Of a DNA stretch of 64,000 nt, positions 33,837 to 42,816 are shown piece by piece. The stretch spans positions 391,917-455,916 of the forward strand of contig NZ_VCJO01000004.1 in NCBI RefSeq assembly GCF_009712475.1, given 5' to 3'. The position numbers and the translations under genes are program-made. Every line of letters begins with the position of its first letter. Positions within the stretch are counted from its first letter, which is position 1. Source of the DNA: Micromonospora sp. CP22 (GTDB lineage Bacteria; Actinomycetota; Actinomycetes; Mycobacteriales; Micromonosporaceae). The notes beneath the pieces were generated by a model. The model worked only from the letters and a program-made list of their open reading frames with translations. It ran no database searches and was not told the DNA's origin.

Positions 33837-35617
33837 TGGCCTCGACGCTGGAACTCACACCCCGTGCTTCGGCCCGGGGTGTGGGCTCGAACGCCGACAC
33901 CATCGTCTACGACTACACCGCCGCCGGGGCCGCCTTCGCCCGCGCCACCCGACCGGACTACTTCGGCTGGATCGAGCATGTCCGCGCCGCCGCTGGTTGT
34001 ACCCGCCCGATTCGGCTCGCCGGCCAGCTCCTCACCGTTGATCCAGCCACCGGGCGCGTCGTCGAGCAGCGGCACACCGACGGTATGCCTGATGCGGTCA
34101 TCTACACCGCCTGCGGCAACCGGCGGGCCACCGTCTGCCCGTCCTGCGCCCACACCTACCAACGCGACGCGTACCAGCTCCTACGCGCCGGCCTCGTCGG
34201 CGGCAAGGGCGTCCCCGACACCGTCACCCAGCACCCGGCGGTGTTTCCCACCTTCACCGCCCCGTCCTTCGGGCCGGTACACGTCCGGGCGGTCCGAAAG
34301 CACACCTGCCGGGACCGCAAGCGCTGCGACTGCCGCCCCGACCCGTGCCACGCCCGCCGCGCCGACGACCCCACCGCCGGCCACTGCCCGCACGGTCGCC
34401 CCGCCGTCTGCTGGGCACGACACGAACCCGGTGACGCCGCACTCGGTCAGCCGCTGTGCCTCGACTGCTACGACCATGACCACCAGGTCGTCTGGAATCT
34501 GTTCTCCGGCGAACTGTGGCACCGCACCAAGCAAGCCGCAGAGCGGCACCTGGCCAAGCTCGCCCGTCGCCGCGGCATCCCGCGCGTCCAGGTCGCCACC
34601 GCCTCCGGCAACCTTCGGACGGTCCCACCGGTTCGGCTGTCGCACGGCAAAGCGGCAGAGTTCCAGGCACGCGGCGCGGTCCACTTCCATGCCCTCGTCC
34701 GCCTGGACGGCGTCGACCCCACCGACCCGGCCGCCGTCGTCCCGCCACCGGCCGCGTTCACCGTCGACGACCTCGTCGACGCGCTCCGGCACGCCGCTGC
34801 ACAGGTCGCGTTCACCACCCCCGCCCACCCCGACCGGCCCACCGGCTGGCAGATCGCCTGGGGCGAGCAGCTCGACATCCGCCCCATCGCCCTCACCGGC
34901 CAAGGTGAAGTCACTGACAGCATGGTCGCCGGCTACCTTGCCAAGTACGCCACCAAGAGCACCGAGGTAACCGGGCACCGCTCCACCCGCCTCACCGCCG
35001 ACACCATCGCCGACCACGCCGACCCCGACGGCGACCACACCGCCCGCCTCATCGACGCCTGCTGGCGACTCGGCCGACCCACCGGCACCCCCGTGCCGCT
35101 GCCCCAGCGGCCCCGCGACCCCCGACCCCGACCCGGCTTCGTCCCGCGCTGGGAGTGCCCCGACTGCGGCACCCACACCCGATACGCCGCCTGCCCGGTC
35201 TGCGTTGCCCAACGTCAAGCCGCCCTTGACACCGAATCGACGAAACCGACCAACGCCAACCCGTACGCCCGACTGCGCCGGTGGGCGCACATGCTCGGCT
35301 TCGGCGGCCACTTCCTCACCAAGGCCCGGCGGTACTCCGTCACCTTCCAACTCCTGCGCGACACCCGCCGCGCCCACCGGCAGCACGAGGACCAGGAGCA
35401 CGCGCACCCGGCCGCCGACGGCCAGCTCGTCAACGACGACACCACCCTGATCGTCGGCACCCTCACCTTCGCCGGTGTCGGCTGGCACACCACCGGTGAC
35501 GCGCTCCTCGCCAACACCGCCGCCGCCATGGCCAGAGAGCGACAAGCCACCGGCCGCGAAGAACTCGCCCACGAACTCGGCTCCACCCCGGCCGGCACCG
35601 TGCCGGCTGCTGCCTGA
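33836..35617 (+). CDS. RepSA-type replication initiator (HUH)
   Basis: A 593-residue rolling-circle initiator. A Cys-rich zone (VCPSCAHTY, CRDRKRCDCRPDPC, CLDCYDHDH) binds zinc. The HUH metal motif is AVHFHALVRLDG (about residue 282). The nicking Tyr lies in GYLAKYATKS (Y366 or Y370). A C-terminal zinc finger is WECPDCGTH/CPVC. RepSA-type proteins drive replication of the excised circle of AICEs. It starts on the last base of the previous stop (TGATG). The origin is not identified. Confidence 0.88.
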   Translation: MASTLELTPRASARGVGSNADTIVYDYTAAGAAFARATRPDYFGWIEHVRAAAGCTRPIRLAGQLLTVDPATGRVVEQRHTDGMPDAVIYTACGNRRATVCPSCAHTYQRDAYQLLRAGLVGGKGVPDTVTQHPAVFPTFTAPSFGPVHVRAVRKHTCRDRKRCDCRPDPCHARRADDPTAGHCPHGRPAVCWARHEPGDAALGQPLCLDCYDHDHQVVWNLFSGELWHRTKQAAERHLAKLARRRGIPRVQVATASGNLRTVPPVRLSHGKAAEFQARGAVHFHALVRLDGVDPTDPAAVVPPPAAFTVDDLVDALRHAAAQVAFTTPAHPDRPTGWQIAWGEQLDIRPIALTGQGEVTDSMVAGYLAKYATKSTEVTGHRSTRLTADTIADHADPDGDHTARLIDACWRLGRPTGTPVPLPQRPRDPRPRPGFVPRWECPDCGTHTRYAACPVCVAQRQAALDTESTKPTNANPYARLRRWAHMLGFGGHFLTKARRYSVTFQLLRDTRRAHRQHEDQEHAHPAADGQLVNDDTTLIVGTLTFAGVGWHTTGDALLANTAAAMARERQATGREELAHELGSTPAGTVPAAA

Positions 35618-35640
35618 CCCCTCGACTCCTGGGAGACGAC

Positions 35641-35832
35641 ATGACCATCGCTCAGTCCCACAAGCTCTGGACCGTCGAAGACGTCTCGGCGTACCTCGGC
35701 GTTCCGGTACAGACCCTCTACACCTGGCGCAAGCGCCGCACCGGGCCACCTGCCGCCCGGGTCGGCCGACACCTGCGTTACGACCCGGACGCCGTCCGGG
35801 CCTGGTTCGCCGAGCAGTCCAAGGCGGCCTGA
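35641..35832 (+). CDS. xis: Excisionase (MerR-type helix-turn-helix)
   Basis: A 63-residue AlpA/Xis-like DNA-binding protein: WTVEDVSAYLGVPVQTLYTW followed by a wing (RVGRHLRYDPDAVRAWF). It lies directly before the integrase gene, the standard position of Xis in AICEs. It would bend DNA and direct the integrase toward excision. Confidence 0.9.
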   Translation: MTIAQSHKLWTVEDVSAYLGVPVQTLYTWRKRRTGPPAARVGRHLRYDPDAVRAWFAEQSKAA

Positions 35833-35833
35833 C

Positions 35834-37075
35834 ATGGCCCACATCGTTGACCGCTGGTACCGCAGCATCGTCGGCCCCGACGGCAAGACCCGGCAGGAAC
35901 CCAAGCCGGAATGCGGGCAGGGAATGCGCTACCGGGTCCGCTACATCGCTCCCGACGGCAAGGAGAAGTCGCAGTCCTTCCCGGACCGGAAGAAGCGCGA
36001 GGCACAGGCGTTCCTCGCCAACGTCCAGGCCGACATCCTCAAGGGAACCTACGTCGATCCCGACGCCGGTCGTGTCACCTTCAAGCAGTACGCCGATGAA
36101 TGGCTCGCCGCTGCCACCACCGACGTACTGACCCGCGACCGCATCGAATACGAACTCCGGCTGCACGTCTACCCGATCCTCGGCAACAAGGCGATGGCGT
36201 CGATCCAGCCGGCGACGATCAGGGCTTGGGCACGCGGGCTACAGGAGAAGGGGCTGTCCGCCGGCTACCGCCGGGTGCTGTTCAGCGACGTGTCGATGAT
36301 CCTGAATGCGGCGGTGGACGACAAGAAAATCGTCAGCAACCCGTTCGCGGCCAAGAGCGTGCAGCGCCCCCGGCACGTCCCCAACAAGGTTCAACCGTGG
36401 TCGGTCGACCAGCTCACCGCGTTCCGCGCGAAGATGCCGGACCGCTACCGGGTCAGCGTCGACCTGGGCGCGGGCTGCGGCTTGCGGCAGGGAGAGATCT
36501 TCGGCGTGAGCCCCGCCGACCTCGACCCGACACGGCCCGTTCTCCACGTTGTCCGACAGGTGAAGCTCGTACGCGGCACGCTCATCTTCGCCCCGCCCAA
36601 GGGCGGCAAGACGCGAGAGGTTCCGCTTCCCGCCTCGGTGTCCCGCCGCCTGGCCGAGCACGCCAAGCAGTTCCCGCCGGTAGAGGTCACCGTGCCCTGG
36701 GCAACTCCGACCGGCGACCCGGTGACGGTCACGCTCTACCTGACCAGCGCGGACGGCCTGCCGCTCAGCCGGTCGAAGTTCAACCCTGGCGTCTGGAAGC
36801 CCGCAATCCGGGCCACCGGCATCCCGGACGACCGGCGCAACGGGATGCACGTCCTGCGGCACACCTATGCCTCGGTCCTCCTGGACGCCGGGGAGAGCAT
36901 CAAGGCCCTGTCGACGTACCTGGGCCACGCCGACCCCGGATTCACCCTGCGGACCTACACACACCTGTTGCCCACCAGCGAGGACCGCACCCGCCGGGCC
37001 ATTGACAAGGCGTTCGGTGAGGACCAGGCCGACGATGACGAACCGGAAGCCCGTGACGGCCTGGAGACGGCATGA
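35834..37075 (+). CDS. int: Tyrosine-recombinase integrase
   Basis: A 413-residue site-specific recombinase. An N-terminal arm-binding and SAM-like domain (residues 1-175) is followed by the catalytic domain. The active site includes R about 217 (GCGLRQGEIFG), the box HVLRHTYAS (H339, R342), H in YLGHADPG and the nucleophile Y375 (RTYTHLLP). It starts one base after the excisionase stop and ends about 57 bases before the metH stop, where the attachment site lies. Confidence 0.95.
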   Translation: MAHIVDRWYRSIVGPDGKTRQEPKPECGQGMRYRVRYIAPDGKEKSQSFPDRKKREAQAFLANVQADILKGTYVDPDAGRVTFKQYADEWLAAATTDVLTRDRIEYELRLHVYPILGNKAMASIQPATIRAWARGLQEKGLSAGYRRVLFSDVSMILNAAVDDKKIVSNPFAAKSVQRPRHVPNKVQPWSVDQLTAFRAKMPDRYRVSVDLGAGCGLRQGEIFGVSPADLDPTRPVLHVVRQVKLVRGTLIFAPPKGGKTREVPLPASVSRRLAEHAKQFPPVEVTVPWATPTGDPVTVTLYLTSADGLPLSRSKFNPGVWKPAIRATGIPDDRRNGMHVLRHTYASVLLDAGESIKALSTYLGHADPGFTLRTYTHLLPTSEDRTRRAIDKAFGEDQADDDEPEARDGLETA

Positions 37076-37091
37076 TCATGTTTCAACGCCT

Positions 37092-37130
37092 ACCGCAGGT
37101 GCCGGAAGTGCAGGTCACGGCACCTGCGGT
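37092..37130 (+). terminator. Perfect inverted repeat after int, at the element end
   Basis: Arms ACCGCAGGTGCCG and CGGCACCTGCGGT (13 perfect pairs) with a 13-base spacer. It can terminate int and, in reverse, metH. It is nested inside a further inverted pair, TTCAACGCC (37082-37090) and GGCGTTGAA (37139-37147), the second of which overlaps the attachment core. The set may also be integrase binding sites. Confidence 0.6.
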
Positions 37131-37132
37131 CA

Positions 37133-37145
37133 TCACTTGGCGTTG
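37133..37145. repeat. Candidate attR core at the metH stop codon
   Basis: TCACTTGGCGTTG encodes, on the minus strand, the final residues and stop of MetH. It is identical to the sequence at the proposed left end of the element, 13.7 kb away. Confidence 0.6.
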
Positions 37146-40100
37146 AAGTAGCTGGCTTCGGGGTGGTGGACGACGATGGCGTCGGTGGCCTGCTCCGGCA
37201 TCAGCTGGAACTCCTCCGACAGTTGCACGCCGATGCGCTCCGCACCGAGCAACTCCACGATCTTCGCCCGGTCCTCCAGGTCCGGGCAGGCCGGGTAGCC
37301 GAACGCGTACCGGCAGCCCCGGTAGTCGGTGCGCAGCAGACCGGCCAGGTCGGCCGGGTCGTCGTCGGCGACGGTACGCCCGTCGGGCAGCCGCAGCTCG
37401 GCGCGGATCCGCTTGTGCCAGTACTCGGCGAGGGCCTCGGTGAGCTGCACCGACAGGCCGTGCACCTCCAGATAGTCGCGGTACTCGTTGCGGGCGAACA
37501 GCTTCGCCGCGTACTCGCTGACCGGCTGGCCCACGGTGACCAGCTGCAACGCGACCACGTCCAGGTCCTCACCGCGCGGGCGGAAGAAGTCGGCCAGGCA
37601 TAGCCGCCGCTCCTGCCGCTGCCGGGGGAAGGTGAACCGGGCCCGCTCGGCGTGCCCGTTCTCGTCCAGCACCACCAGGTCGTTGCCCTCGGAGTAGGCC
37701 GGGAAGTAGCCGTACACCACGGCCGCCTCCAACACCTGGTCGGCGATGAGCCGGTCCAGCCAGTAGCGCAGCCTCGGCCGCCCCTCGGTCTCCACCAGCT
37801 CCTCGTACGACGGGCCCTTGCCGCCGCGCGCACCCCGCAGACCCCACTGGCCCATGAAGGTGGCCCGCTCGTCCAGCAGGGCCGCGTAGTCGGCCAGCGG
37901 CACCCCCTTGACCACCCGGGTGCCGTAAAACGGCGCGGTCGGCACCGGCACGTCGGCCGCGACGTCGGAGCGTACCGAGGCGTCACTGAGCTCCGGCAGC
38001 GACTCGGCGACCACCGCGCGCTGCCGCTCCCGGCGGGCCCGCCGGGCCGCGAGCGCCGCCTCCCGCTCGGCGTCCACCACCGGGGCACCGCCGCGCTTGG
38101 CGGCCATCACCCGGTCCATCAGGGACAACCCCTCGAAGGCGTCACGGGCGTAGTGCACCTGGCCGGGGAACATCGACCGCAGGTCGTCCTCGACGTACGC
38201 CCGGGTCAGCGCCGCACCACCCAGCAGGACCGGCCAGCGCTCCGCGACCCCGCGCGACGCCATCTCGACCAGGTTCTCCTTCATGATGACGGTGCTCTTG
38301 ACCAGCAGACCCGACATGCCGATGGCGTCGGCGCGGTGCTGCTCGGCGGCGTCGAGGATGGCGGAGATCGGCTGCTTGATGCCGATGTTCACCACCTCGT
38401 AGCCGTTGTTGGACAGGATGATGTCGACCAGGTTCTTGCCGATGTCGTGCACATCGCCCTTGACGGTGGCGAGCACGATGCGGCCCTTGCCGCCGTCGTC
38501 GGCCTTCTCCATGTGCGGTTCGAGGTACGCCACCGCGGTCTTCATCACCTCGGCCGACTGCAACACGAACGGCAGCTGCATCTGACCGGAGCCGAACAGC
38601 TCACCGACGACCTTCATCCCGTCCAGCAGGATGTCGTTGATGATGAGCAGCGGCGCGGTGCCGGCGGCCATCGCCGCGTCGAGGTCGGCCTCCAGGCCGT
38701 TGCGCTCACCGTCGATGATCCGCCGCTTGAGCCGCTCGTTCAGCGGCAGGGCCGCCAACTCCTCGGCTCGGCTGGCGCGCGCCGAGGCCGCGTCCACCCC
38801 TTCGTACAACTCGATGAACCGCTGCAACGGGTCGTACCCCTCGCGGCGGCGGTCGTAGACCAGGTCGAGCGCGACCTCGCGCTGCTCGTCGGGGATCTTC
38901 GACATCGGCAGGATCTTGCTGGCGTGCACGATCGCCGAGGTGAGCCCGGCCTGCACGCACTCGTGCAGGAAGACCGAGTTGAGCACCTGCCGGGCGGCGG
39001 GATTGAGCCCGAACGAGACGTTGGAGATGCCCAGGGTGAAGTTGATCCCGGGATAGCGCCGGGCGATCTCCCGGATCGCCTCGATGGTCTCCAGACCGTC
39101 GCGGCGGGTCTCCTCCTGACCGGTGGAGATCGGGAAGGTCAGCGTGTCGACCATGATGTCCGGCAGCCGCATGCCCCAGCGCCCGGTCAGGTCCTCGACG
39201 ATCCGGGAGGCGATGCGGACCTTGTCCGCGGCGGTGCGGGCCTGCCCCTGCTCGTCGATGCACATCACCACGACCGCCGCGCCGTGCTCCACGATCACCG
39301 GCATCACCCGCCCGTAGCGGGACTCCGGGCCGTCGCCGTCCTCGAAGTTGACCGAGTTGACCACACAGCGGCCACCGAGCATCTCCAAACCGGCCTCGAT
39401 CACCGCCGGCTCGGTCGAGTCCAGCATGATCGGCAGCGTGGAGGCGGTGGCGAACCGACCGGCCAGCTCACGCATGTCGGTGGTGCCGTCGCGCCCGACG
39501 TAGTCGACGCAGAGATCCAGCAGGTGCGAGCCGTCGCGGGCCTGACCACGGGCGATCTCGACGCAGGACTGCCAGTCGGCGGCGAGCATCGCCTCCCGGA
39601 ACGCCTTGGAGCCGTTGGCGTTGGTCCGCTCCCCCACCATCAGCACGCTGGCGTCCTGGGCGAACGGCACGTGGTGGTAGATCGAGGAGACCCCCGGTTC
39701 GGTACGCGGCTCGCGGGCCACCGGCCGCACGTCGCGCAGCCGCTCGGCGAGCACCCGGATGTGCTCGGGCGTCGTGCCGCAGCAGCCGCCGACCAACGCG
39801 ACGCCGTAGTCGGCCACGAAGCGCTCCAGCGCGTCGGCCATCTCCTCGGGGCCCAGCGGGAAGTACGCCCCGTCGGGGGTGAGCACCGGCAGCCCGGCGT
39901 TGGGCATCACCGACACCGGGATGCGGGAGTGCTGCGACAGGTAGCGCAGGTGCTCGCCCATCTCGGCCGGGCCGGTCGAACAGTTGAGGCCGATCAGATC
40001 CACCCCGAGCGGCTCGATGGCGGTCAGCGCCGCGCCGATCTCGCTGCCCAGCAGCATGGTGCCGGTGGTCTCGACGGCCACGTGACAGATGATCGGTACG

Positions 40101-40648
40101 GTGCGACCGGCCTCGGCCATCGCCCGCTTGGACCCGATCACCGCCGCCTTCACCTGGAGCAGGTCCTGGCAGGTTTCGATGATCAGCGCGTCCGCGCCAC
40201 CGGCGATCAGTCCACCGGCGTTCTGCTGGTACGCGTCGCGCAGGCTGGCGTACGAGGCATGGCCGAGGGTCGGCAGCTTCGTGCCCGGACCGATCGAGCC
40301 GAGCACCCAGCGGGGCCGCTCCGGAGTCGAGTACGCGTCGGCGGCCTCCCGGGCCAGCCGCGCCCCCACCTCGGACAGCTCCCAGATCCGGTCGGCGATG
40401 TCGTACTCGGCGAGGTTCGGCAGGTTGGCGCCGAAGGTGTTCGTCTCCACGCAGTCGGCGCCCGCCGCCAGGTACGCCTCGTGCACCCCGCGTACGACGT
40501 CTGGCCGGGTGACGTTGAGGATCTCGTTGCACCCCTCGAGACCGTCGAAGTCGTCCAGGGTCAGGTCCGCGGCCTGCAACATGGTGCCCATCGCCCCGTC
40601 GGTGACGAGGATCCGGTCTGCCAGCGCGTCGAGCAACGAATTCCGCAC
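37133..40648 (-). CDS. metH: Cobalamin-dependent methionine synthase
   Basis: A 1171-residue enzyme that transfers a methyl group from methyltetrahydrofolate to homocysteine via B12. Domains run in order: homocysteine-binding (zinc Cys in NCSTGP and GGCCGTTPEH, about residue 287), pterin-binding (VGERTNANGS, MLDSTEPAVIEAGLEMLGGR), the four-helix cap and B12-binding domain (DVHDIGKN about 731), and the reactivation domain (YFPAYSEGN, ACPDLEDR with C-terminal HHPEASYF). Length is near that of E. coli MetH. The integrative element is inserted exactly after its last codons, apparently without harming it. The region upstream holds a short inverted repeat, TTGCCC-N8-GGGCAA (40726-40745). Confidence 0.96.
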   Translation of the reverse strand: MRNSLLDALADRILVTDGAMGTMLQAADLTLDDFDGLEGCNEILNVTRPDVVRGVHEAYLAAGADCVETNTFGANLPNLAEYDIADRIWELSEVGARLAREAADAYSTPERPRWVLGSIGPGTKLPTLGHASYASLRDAYQQNAGGLIAGGADALIIETCQDLLQVKAAVIGSKRAMAEAGRTVPIICHVAVETTGTMLLGSEIGAALTAIEPLGVDLIGLNCSTGPAEMGEHLRYLSQHSRIPVSVMPNAGLPVLTPDGAYFPLGPEEMADALERFVADYGVALVGGCCGTTPEHIRVLAERLRDVRPVAREPRTEPGVSSIYHHVPFAQDASVLMVGERTNANGSKAFREAMLAADWQSCVEIARGQARDGSHLLDLCVDYVGRDGTTDMRELAGRFATASTLPIMLDSTEPAVIEAGLEMLGGRCVVNSVNFEDGDGPESRYGRVMPVIVEHGAAVVVMCIDEQGQARTAADKVRIASRIVEDLTGRWGMRLPDIMVDTLTFPISTGQEETRRDGLETIEAIREIARRYPGINFTLGISNVSFGLNPAARQVLNSVFLHECVQAGLTSAIVHASKILPMSKIPDEQREVALDLVYDRRREGYDPLQRFIELYEGVDAASARASRAEELAALPLNERLKRRIIDGERNGLEADLDAAMAAGTAPLLIINDILLDGMKVVGELFGSGQMQLPFVLQSAEVMKTAVAYLEPHMEKADDGGKGRIVLATVKGDVHDIGKNLVDIILSNNGYEVVNIGIKQPISAILDAAEQHRADAIGMSGLLVKSTVIMKENLVEMASRGVAERWPVLLGGAALTRAYVEDDLRSMFPGQVHYARDAFEGLSLMDRVMAAKRGGAPVVDAEREAALAARRARRERQRAVVAESLPELSDASVRSDVAADVPVPTAPFYGTRVVKGVPLADYAALLDERATFMGQWGLRGARGGKGPSYEELVETEGRPRLRYWLDRLIADQVLEAAVVYGYFPAYSEGNDLVVLDENGHAERARFTFPRQRQERRLCLADFFRPRGEDLDVVALQLVTVGQPVSEYAAKLFARNEYRDYLEVHGLSVQLTEALAEYWHKRIRAELRLPDGRTVADDDPADLAGLLRTDYRGCRYAFGYPACPDLEDRAKIVELLGAERIGVQLSEEFQLMPEQATDAIVVHHPEASYFNAK

Positions 40649-40851
40649 GACCTCAGGTTAGTGCGGTCACGTGGAGCCGCACCCCGGCGTACCGTCCGAT
40701 CCCACATTGTGTCATCGGGATCACGTTGCCCGGTTTGGTGGGCAATGGTCCACATCGTGGTCATCGGTCGGCCCCGACACGTGTGCCGAGCACCGGCCCA
40801 TCCGGCGCGGCCGACGGGCCGGGTCCGGGCACGGCACGTAGGCTGACGGTC

Positions 40852-40944
40852 GTGAAGGACTACAGCGACACCACCACGCACCGTCGGCGGACGACCGGGC
40901 CCGTGCCCCGGCCCGCCGGTGACGAGCAGGAGGTGACGGCGTGA
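40852..40944 (+). CDS. Small leader ORF coupled to the PAC2 gene
   Basis: A possible 30-residue peptide (VKDYSDTTTHRRRTTGPVPR...). A -10-like TAGGCT lies 7 bases before its GTG, the layout of leaderless transcripts in actinobacteria. Its last 11 codons contain the AGGAGG ribosome site of the PAC2 gene, and its stop overlaps that start (GTGA). It may simply be an upstream ORF that couples translation. Confidence 0.4.
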   Translation: MKDYSDTTTHRRRTTGPVPRPAGDEQEVTA

Positions 40945-41810
40945 CCGAGTTCGACGGGCTGCCGGTGCTGCGGTCCCCGGTCGCCATCTGCGCCTTCGAG
41001 GGCTGGAACGACGCGGCGGACGCCTCCACCGCGGCGGTCGAGCACCTGGAGCAGGTGTGGCAGGCCCGGCCCGTCACCGAGTTGGACCCGGAGGACTTCT
41101 ACGACTTCCAGGTCAGCCGGCCGACCATCGCCATGTCCGACGGCGCCACCCGTCGGGTGGAGTGGCCCACCACCCGGTTCACGGTCGCCAGCCCCGCGGG
41201 CACCGAGCGGGACGTGGTGCTGATCCGGGGCATCGAGCCGAGCATGCGGTGGCGCACCTTCTGCGAGCAGGTGCTCGAAATCTGCCACAGCCTCGAGGTC
41301 GAACGGGTGGTGCTGCTCGGCGCGCTGCTGGCCGACGTGCCGTACACCCGGCCGCTGCCGATCAGCGGTAGCGCCTCCGACGCCGACGCCGCGCGCCGCT
41401 ACCAGCTCACCCCGACCCGTTACGACGGGCCGACCGGGATCGTCGGCGTCCTGCACGACGCCTGCACCCGCGCCGAGGTCGACGCCGTGTCGTTCTGGGT
41501 CCACGTGCCGCACTACGCCAACAACCCGCCCTGCCCGAAGGCCACCCTCGCCCTGCTGCACCGGGTGGAGGAGGTGCTCGACCTGCCGGTTCCCATGGCC
41601 GATCTGGCCGAGGAGGCCGCCGAGTGGGAGCAGCGGGTACGCAGCGCCGCCGAGCAGGACGCCGAGCTGGGCGAGTACGTACGCGAGTTGGAGGAACGCG
41701 TCGGTGACGCGGGCATCACCCCGTTGACCGGGGACGAGATCGCCCAGGAGTTCGAGAAGTACCTACGCCGCCGAGGCGGGTCGGCCGGCCCCACCGCCGG
41801 TTCCTGGTAG
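40941..41810 (+). CDS. PAC2 family protein
   Basis: A 289-residue member of the PAC2 (proteasome assembly chaperone 2) family. Typical segments are CAFEGWNDAADASTAAVEHL near the N terminus, VVLLGALLADVPYTRPLPIS, GPTGIVGVLHDACTRAEVDA and SFWVHVPHYANNPPCPKATL. Actinobacterial members are conserved but not biochemically defined. They form trimers in crystal structures of related proteins. The C-terminal helical tail is acidic. It begins with GTG after AGGAGG and is followed by a strong terminator. Confidence 0.9.
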   Translation: MTEFDGLPVLRSPVAICAFEGWNDAADASTAAVEHLEQVWQARPVTELDPEDFYDFQVSRPTIAMSDGATRRVEWPTTRFTVASPAGTERDVVLIRGIEPSMRWRTFCEQVLEICHSLEVERVVLLGALLADVPYTRPLPISGSASDADAARRYQLTPTRYDGPTGIVGVLHDACTRAEVDAVSFWVHVPHYANNPPCPKATLALLHRVEEVLDLPVPMADLAEEAAEWEQRVRSAAEQDAELGEYVRELEERVGDAGITPLTGDEIAQEFEKYLRRRGGSAGPTAGSW

Positions 41811-41828
41811 CCCTCCCCCACCTTTAGC

Positions 41829-41869
41829 CGTCGAGGCCCCCGGACGCGAGTTGTCCGGGGGCCTCGACG
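41829..41869 (+). terminator. Strong hairpin terminator after the PAC2 gene
   Basis: A perfect 17-base stem (CGTCGAGGCCCCCGGAC and its complement) with a 7-base loop GCGAGTT. It lies 18 bases past the PAC2 stop. This is the clearest terminator in the window. Confidence 0.9.
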
Positions 41870-41910
41870 TGTGTGGGTCGGGTGGCGGGGCTCACCCCGC
41901 GTAGGGCATC

Positions 41911-41922
41911 CTAGGAACCTAG
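41911..41922 (+). promoter_or_regulatory. Candidate GntR operator
   Basis: CTAGGAACCTAG is a palindrome with 5-base arms and a 2-base centre, 20 bases before the start of the GntR-family gene and just upstream of its AGGAGG. Autoregulation is a reasonable guess. Confidence 0.45.
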
Positions 41923-41942
41923 CTGAAATGAGGAGGTCGGGG

Positions 41943-42734
41943 ATGCAGATCAATCCGGGCGCGGCCGAGTTCCCGCACCGCCAGATCGCCGCGCAGCTGA
42001 AGAGCCAGATCCGTCGGGGCGACTGGGCACCGGGCGAACGGCTGCCGTCCATCCCGGCCATCGCCGAGATGTTCGGCGTCGCCAAGCAGACCGTGCAACG
42101 CGCCGTCGACCAGCTGCGGGTCGAAGGTGTCCTGATCACCAAACCCGGTTCCGGTACGTACGTACGCGGCACCCGGCGACGGCTCAACCGGCTCTCCCGA
42201 GGACGCTACGGCGGCTTCCGCGGCTACCACACCGACCTGGCGGCCCGCTATCGCCAACAGCTCGTCTCCGTCGGACGCTCCCCCGCGCCGCCCGAGGTGG
42301 CCGACGCGTTCGGGGTACCCGACGGCACCGAACTGCTCTGCCGCCGCCACCTCGTCCGCACCGAGGACTCACCGGTGGAGGTGGGCGCCTCCTGGTTCCT
42401 GCCCGCCGAGACCGCCGGCACCACACTGGAACGCGCCGAGGCGTTCGGCCGCCCGCTCTACCAGGAGGCCGAGGAGGCCATCGGTCGGCGGTACGCGACC
42501 GCCACCGACACGATCACCGCCCGCCAGCCCAGCCGCGAGGAGTCCGAGACCCTGCAGATCCGACCGGACACCCCGGTGCTGCATCTGCTGCACGTGGCGT
42601 ACGACCCGCAGCGCAAACCGATCGAGGTGGCCCAGGCCACCTGGCCAGGTCCGGTCACCACCCTCACCGAGGAGTACCAGATCCCCGCCCCCACCCGATC
42701 CCCCGACCCCGACCCCGGCCTGATCCTCGGCTGA
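41943..42734 (+). CDS. GntR-family regulator with UTRA domain
   Basis: A 263-residue HutC/FarR-subfamily regulator. The N-terminal winged helix reads IAAQLKSQIRRGDWAPGERL with recognition helix VAKQTVQRAVDQLRVEG and wing GSGTYV. The C-terminal UTRA ligand domain covers residues 90-250 (ELLCRRHLVRTEDSPVEVG, LQIRPDTPVLHLLHVAYD). UTRA domains bind small molecules such as sugars or amino acid derivatives. The ligand is unknown and no obvious target operon lies next to it. An upstream in-frame ATG exists, but AGGAGG fits this start. Confidence 0.88.
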   Translation: MQINPGAAEFPHRQIAAQLKSQIRRGDWAPGERLPSIPAIAEMFGVAKQTVQRAVDQLRVEGVLITKPGSGTYVRGTRRRLNRLSRGRYGGFRGYHTDLAARYRQQLVSVGRSPAPPEVADAFGVPDGTELLCRRHLVRTEDSPVEVGASWFLPAETAGTTLERAEAFGRPLYQEAEEAIGRRYATATDTITARQPSREESETLQIRPDTPVLHLLHVAYDPQRKPIEVAQATWPGPVTTLTEEYQIPAPTRSPDPDPGLILG

Positions 42735-42746
42735 CCCCGCCTGACG

Positions 42747-42810
42747 GCGAGGCAGCGAGGCAGCGAGGCAGCGAGGCAGCGAGGCAGCGAGGCAGCGAGG
42801 CAGCGAGGCA
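42747..42810 (+). repeat. 8-base tandem repeat, eight copies
   Basis: GCGAGGCA repeated eight times without interruption, directly after the GntR-family gene. Copy number is likely to vary through slippage. Each unit holds GAGGCAGC across the junction, which is complementary to GCTGCCTC of the following hairpins. Confidence 0.95.
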
Positions 42811-42816
42811 GCAGTA

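Larger units (their letters stand above)
23415..37145. mobile_element. AICE-type integrative element in the 3' end of metH
   Basis: The right end has the classical AICE order: HUH replication initiator, excisionase, tyrosine integrase, then the attachment site. Upstream lies a transfer block with a TraSA-like FtsK ATPase, a DUF2637 membrane protein and several small genes in overlapping order. HD and NUDIX hydrolase genes, known companions of AICEs, complete the core. The 13-base direct repeat gives a length of about 13.7 kb. The core of the repeat encodes the last residues of MetH (N-A-K-stop), so insertion leaves metH intact. The right boundary is well supported. The left boundary depends on the repeat alone. 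Confidence 0.7.

Noticed and set aside
37076..37146. tRNA gene at the integration site
   Set aside because: No acceptor or T-arm pattern is present. The repeat core lies in the metH coding end.
37652..40846. A 1064-residue plus-strand frame opposite metH
   Set aside because: It is an antisense shadow. All conserved methionine synthase motifs are on the minus strand.
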